A stretch of 13,347 nt of DNA from Bacteriovoracaceae bacterium UBA6261 (GTDB lineage Bacteria; Bdellovibrionota; Bacteriovoracia; Bacteriovoracales; Bacteriovoracaceae), in NCBI GenBank assembly GCA_002440825.1, contig DJVH01000039.1:1-13347 (forward strand). The letters run 5' to 3'. Made by a program: the position numbers and the translations under genes. Below, in pieces: positions 12,867 to 13,347 of this stretch. Numbering within the stretch: position 1 is the stretch's first letter; each line of letters begins with the position of its first letter. The notes beneath the pieces were generated by a model. It had not been told where the DNA came from. It saw nothing but the letters and a program-made list of their open reading frames with translations, and did no database searches.

Positions 12867-13347
12867 ATGATTAAGGTTCGTTCTTTAGCTGTGGCCACGG
12901 CGCTCATTCTTGGGCAGCAGACGTTGGCCCATGCTGCGCCAACAAAAGATAATAATAATAAACAGGAGCCAAAAAGCTTAAAAGCTCCAGTGAAACCAAA
13001 AGTCGCCCCAGGCGGAAATGGTTCCAATGGAAATAATGGCAATAATGGCTCGAATGGTTCAAATGGATCGAACGGATCAAATGGATCGAATGGATCGAAT
13101 GGTTCGAACGGTTCAAATGGTTCAAATGGCTCGAACGGATCGAACGGATCGAACGGATCAAATGGCTCGAACGGATCGAATGGTTCGAACGGCTCAAATG
13201 GATCAAATGGATCAAACGGCTCGAACGGATCTATTGGCAATAATGGAAATAATGGAAGCAACGGTAACAACGGAAGCAATGGGAACAACGGAAGCAATGG
13301 AAACAACGGCTCCGTAGGAAATAACGGTAACAACGGCAACAACGGCC
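12867..13347 (+). CDS. Secreted Gly-X-Y (Gly-Ser-Asn) repeat protein, N-terminal part only
   Basis: The frame from ATG 12867 is open to the window end (160 codons), so no stop is visible. Residues 1-24 are a clear signal peptide (MIKVRSLAVATALILG, cleavage likely after A24 in LAHAA-P). Residues 25-48 are a Lys/Pro-rich linker. From G52 every third residue is Gly: a run of exactly 20 uninterrupted Gly-Ser-Asn triplets (G61-N120), then Gly-Ser-Ile, then alternating Gly-Asn-Asn and Gly-Ser-Asn triplets, with one Gly-Ser-Val. The triplet pattern is collagen-like, but there is no proline or lysine in it. It is probably an exported surface or fibrous protein. Its ribosome binding site AAAGGAGAGAGG is one of the strongest here. 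ORFs in the other frames and the minus strand at 12809-13342 are shadows of the low-complexity sequence. Confidence 0.8.
   Translation, partial: MIKVRSLAVATALILGQQTLAHAAPTKDNNNKQEPKSLKAPVKPKVAPGGNGSNGNNGNNGSNGSNGSNGSNGSNGSNGSNGSNGSNGSNGSNGSNGSNGSNGSNGSNGSNGSNGSNGSNGSIGNNGNNGSNGNNGSNGNNGSNGNNGSVGNNGNNGNNG
13047..13226 (+). repeat. Nine-base tandem repeat encoding (Gly-Ser-Asn)20
   Basis: Twenty in-frame units of the form GGN-TCR-AAY cover 180 bases. Only TCG (12 times) and TCA (8 times) are used for Ser; Gly and Asn codons vary, so units are not identical at DNA level. Confidence 0.93.
13236..13347 (+). repeat. Second triplet block with mixed Gly-Asn-Asn and Gly-Ser-Asn units
   Basis: Part of this block has an 18-base rhythm GGA-AGC-AAY-GGN-AAC-AAC. 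Ser is AGC in all its Gly-Ser-Asn units, unlike the TCR codons of the previous block, with one TCC at the Gly-Ser-Val unit. It continues past the window end. Confidence 0.85.

Noticed and set aside
12809..13342. Long minus-strand ORF of Pro/Phe/Asp repeats and a plus-strand Met/Arg/Asp-rich ORF at 13018-13317
   Set aside because: Both are other-frame readings of the GGN-TCN-AAY repeat, which has no stops in several frames. The signal peptide and ribosome binding site belong to the frame starting at 12867.
13047..13347. Possible CRISPR array or other non-coding repeat
   Set aside because: The period is nine bases with no spacers and the units vary only at third codon positions, so it is a coding repeat.

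Overview
The window looks like ordinary chromosome from a Gram-negative bacterium, most likely a Bdellovibrio-like organism (Bdellovibrionota, perhaps the Bacteriovorax/Peredibacter side). This is inferred from the mix of a DUF3015-type secreted protein, several secreted proteases, a CarD regulator beside cysS, and a Gly-Ser-Asn repeat protein. No 16S or other marker gene is present, so the assignment is tentative. Sigma70-like promoters, AGGAG ribosome binding sites and GC-rich hairpin plus T-run terminators are all recognisable. I see no tRNA, rRNA, insertion sequence, phage gene or CRISPR array.

Layout. 1-680: the 3' end of sucD followed by ndk, closed by a terminator. 763-1302: a DUF3015-like secreted protein read from a TTG start. 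1311-1340: an extragenic hairpin repeat. 1457-1954: rubrerythrin, closed by a bidirectional terminator shared with the convergent 2000-2653 gene, a secreted papain-like cysteine peptidase with a very good minus-strand promoter. 2750-3762 (minus): a DUF481 outer-membrane barrel gene followed by a short MscL channel gene, probably one operon. 3903-4423 (plus): a 32-codon single-membrane-span ORF whose stop overlaps the start of a NUDIX hydrolase. 4528-7291 (plus): carD, cysS and a nitroreductase, closely packed. 7293-8995 (minus): a small secreted protein overlapping a secreted protein that carries a legumain/caspase-like (clan CD) His/Cys pair. 9105-10328 (minus): lysA, divergent from uvrB (10355-12373) with only 26 bp between them. 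12451-12675: a 74-aa Lys-rich protein of unknown function with its own promoter and a perfect terminator. 12867 to the end: the start of a secreted protein made of Gly-X-Y triplets, mostly Gly-Ser-Asn, running off the window.

How it fits together. Most genes are housekeeping: TCA cycle and nucleotide metabolism (sucD, ndk), translation (cysS), lysine/peptidoglycan precursors (lysA), DNA repair (uvrB), oxidative stress (rubrerythrin), osmotic safety valve and outer membrane (mscL, DUF481), and RNA polymerase control (carD). The less ordinary content is a secreted or envelope set: the C39/C70-like peptidase, the clan CD-like protein with its coupled partner, the DUF3015-like protein, the small membrane peptide and the Gly-Ser-Asn repeat protein. 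The repeat protein and the clan CD pair most deserve a second look.
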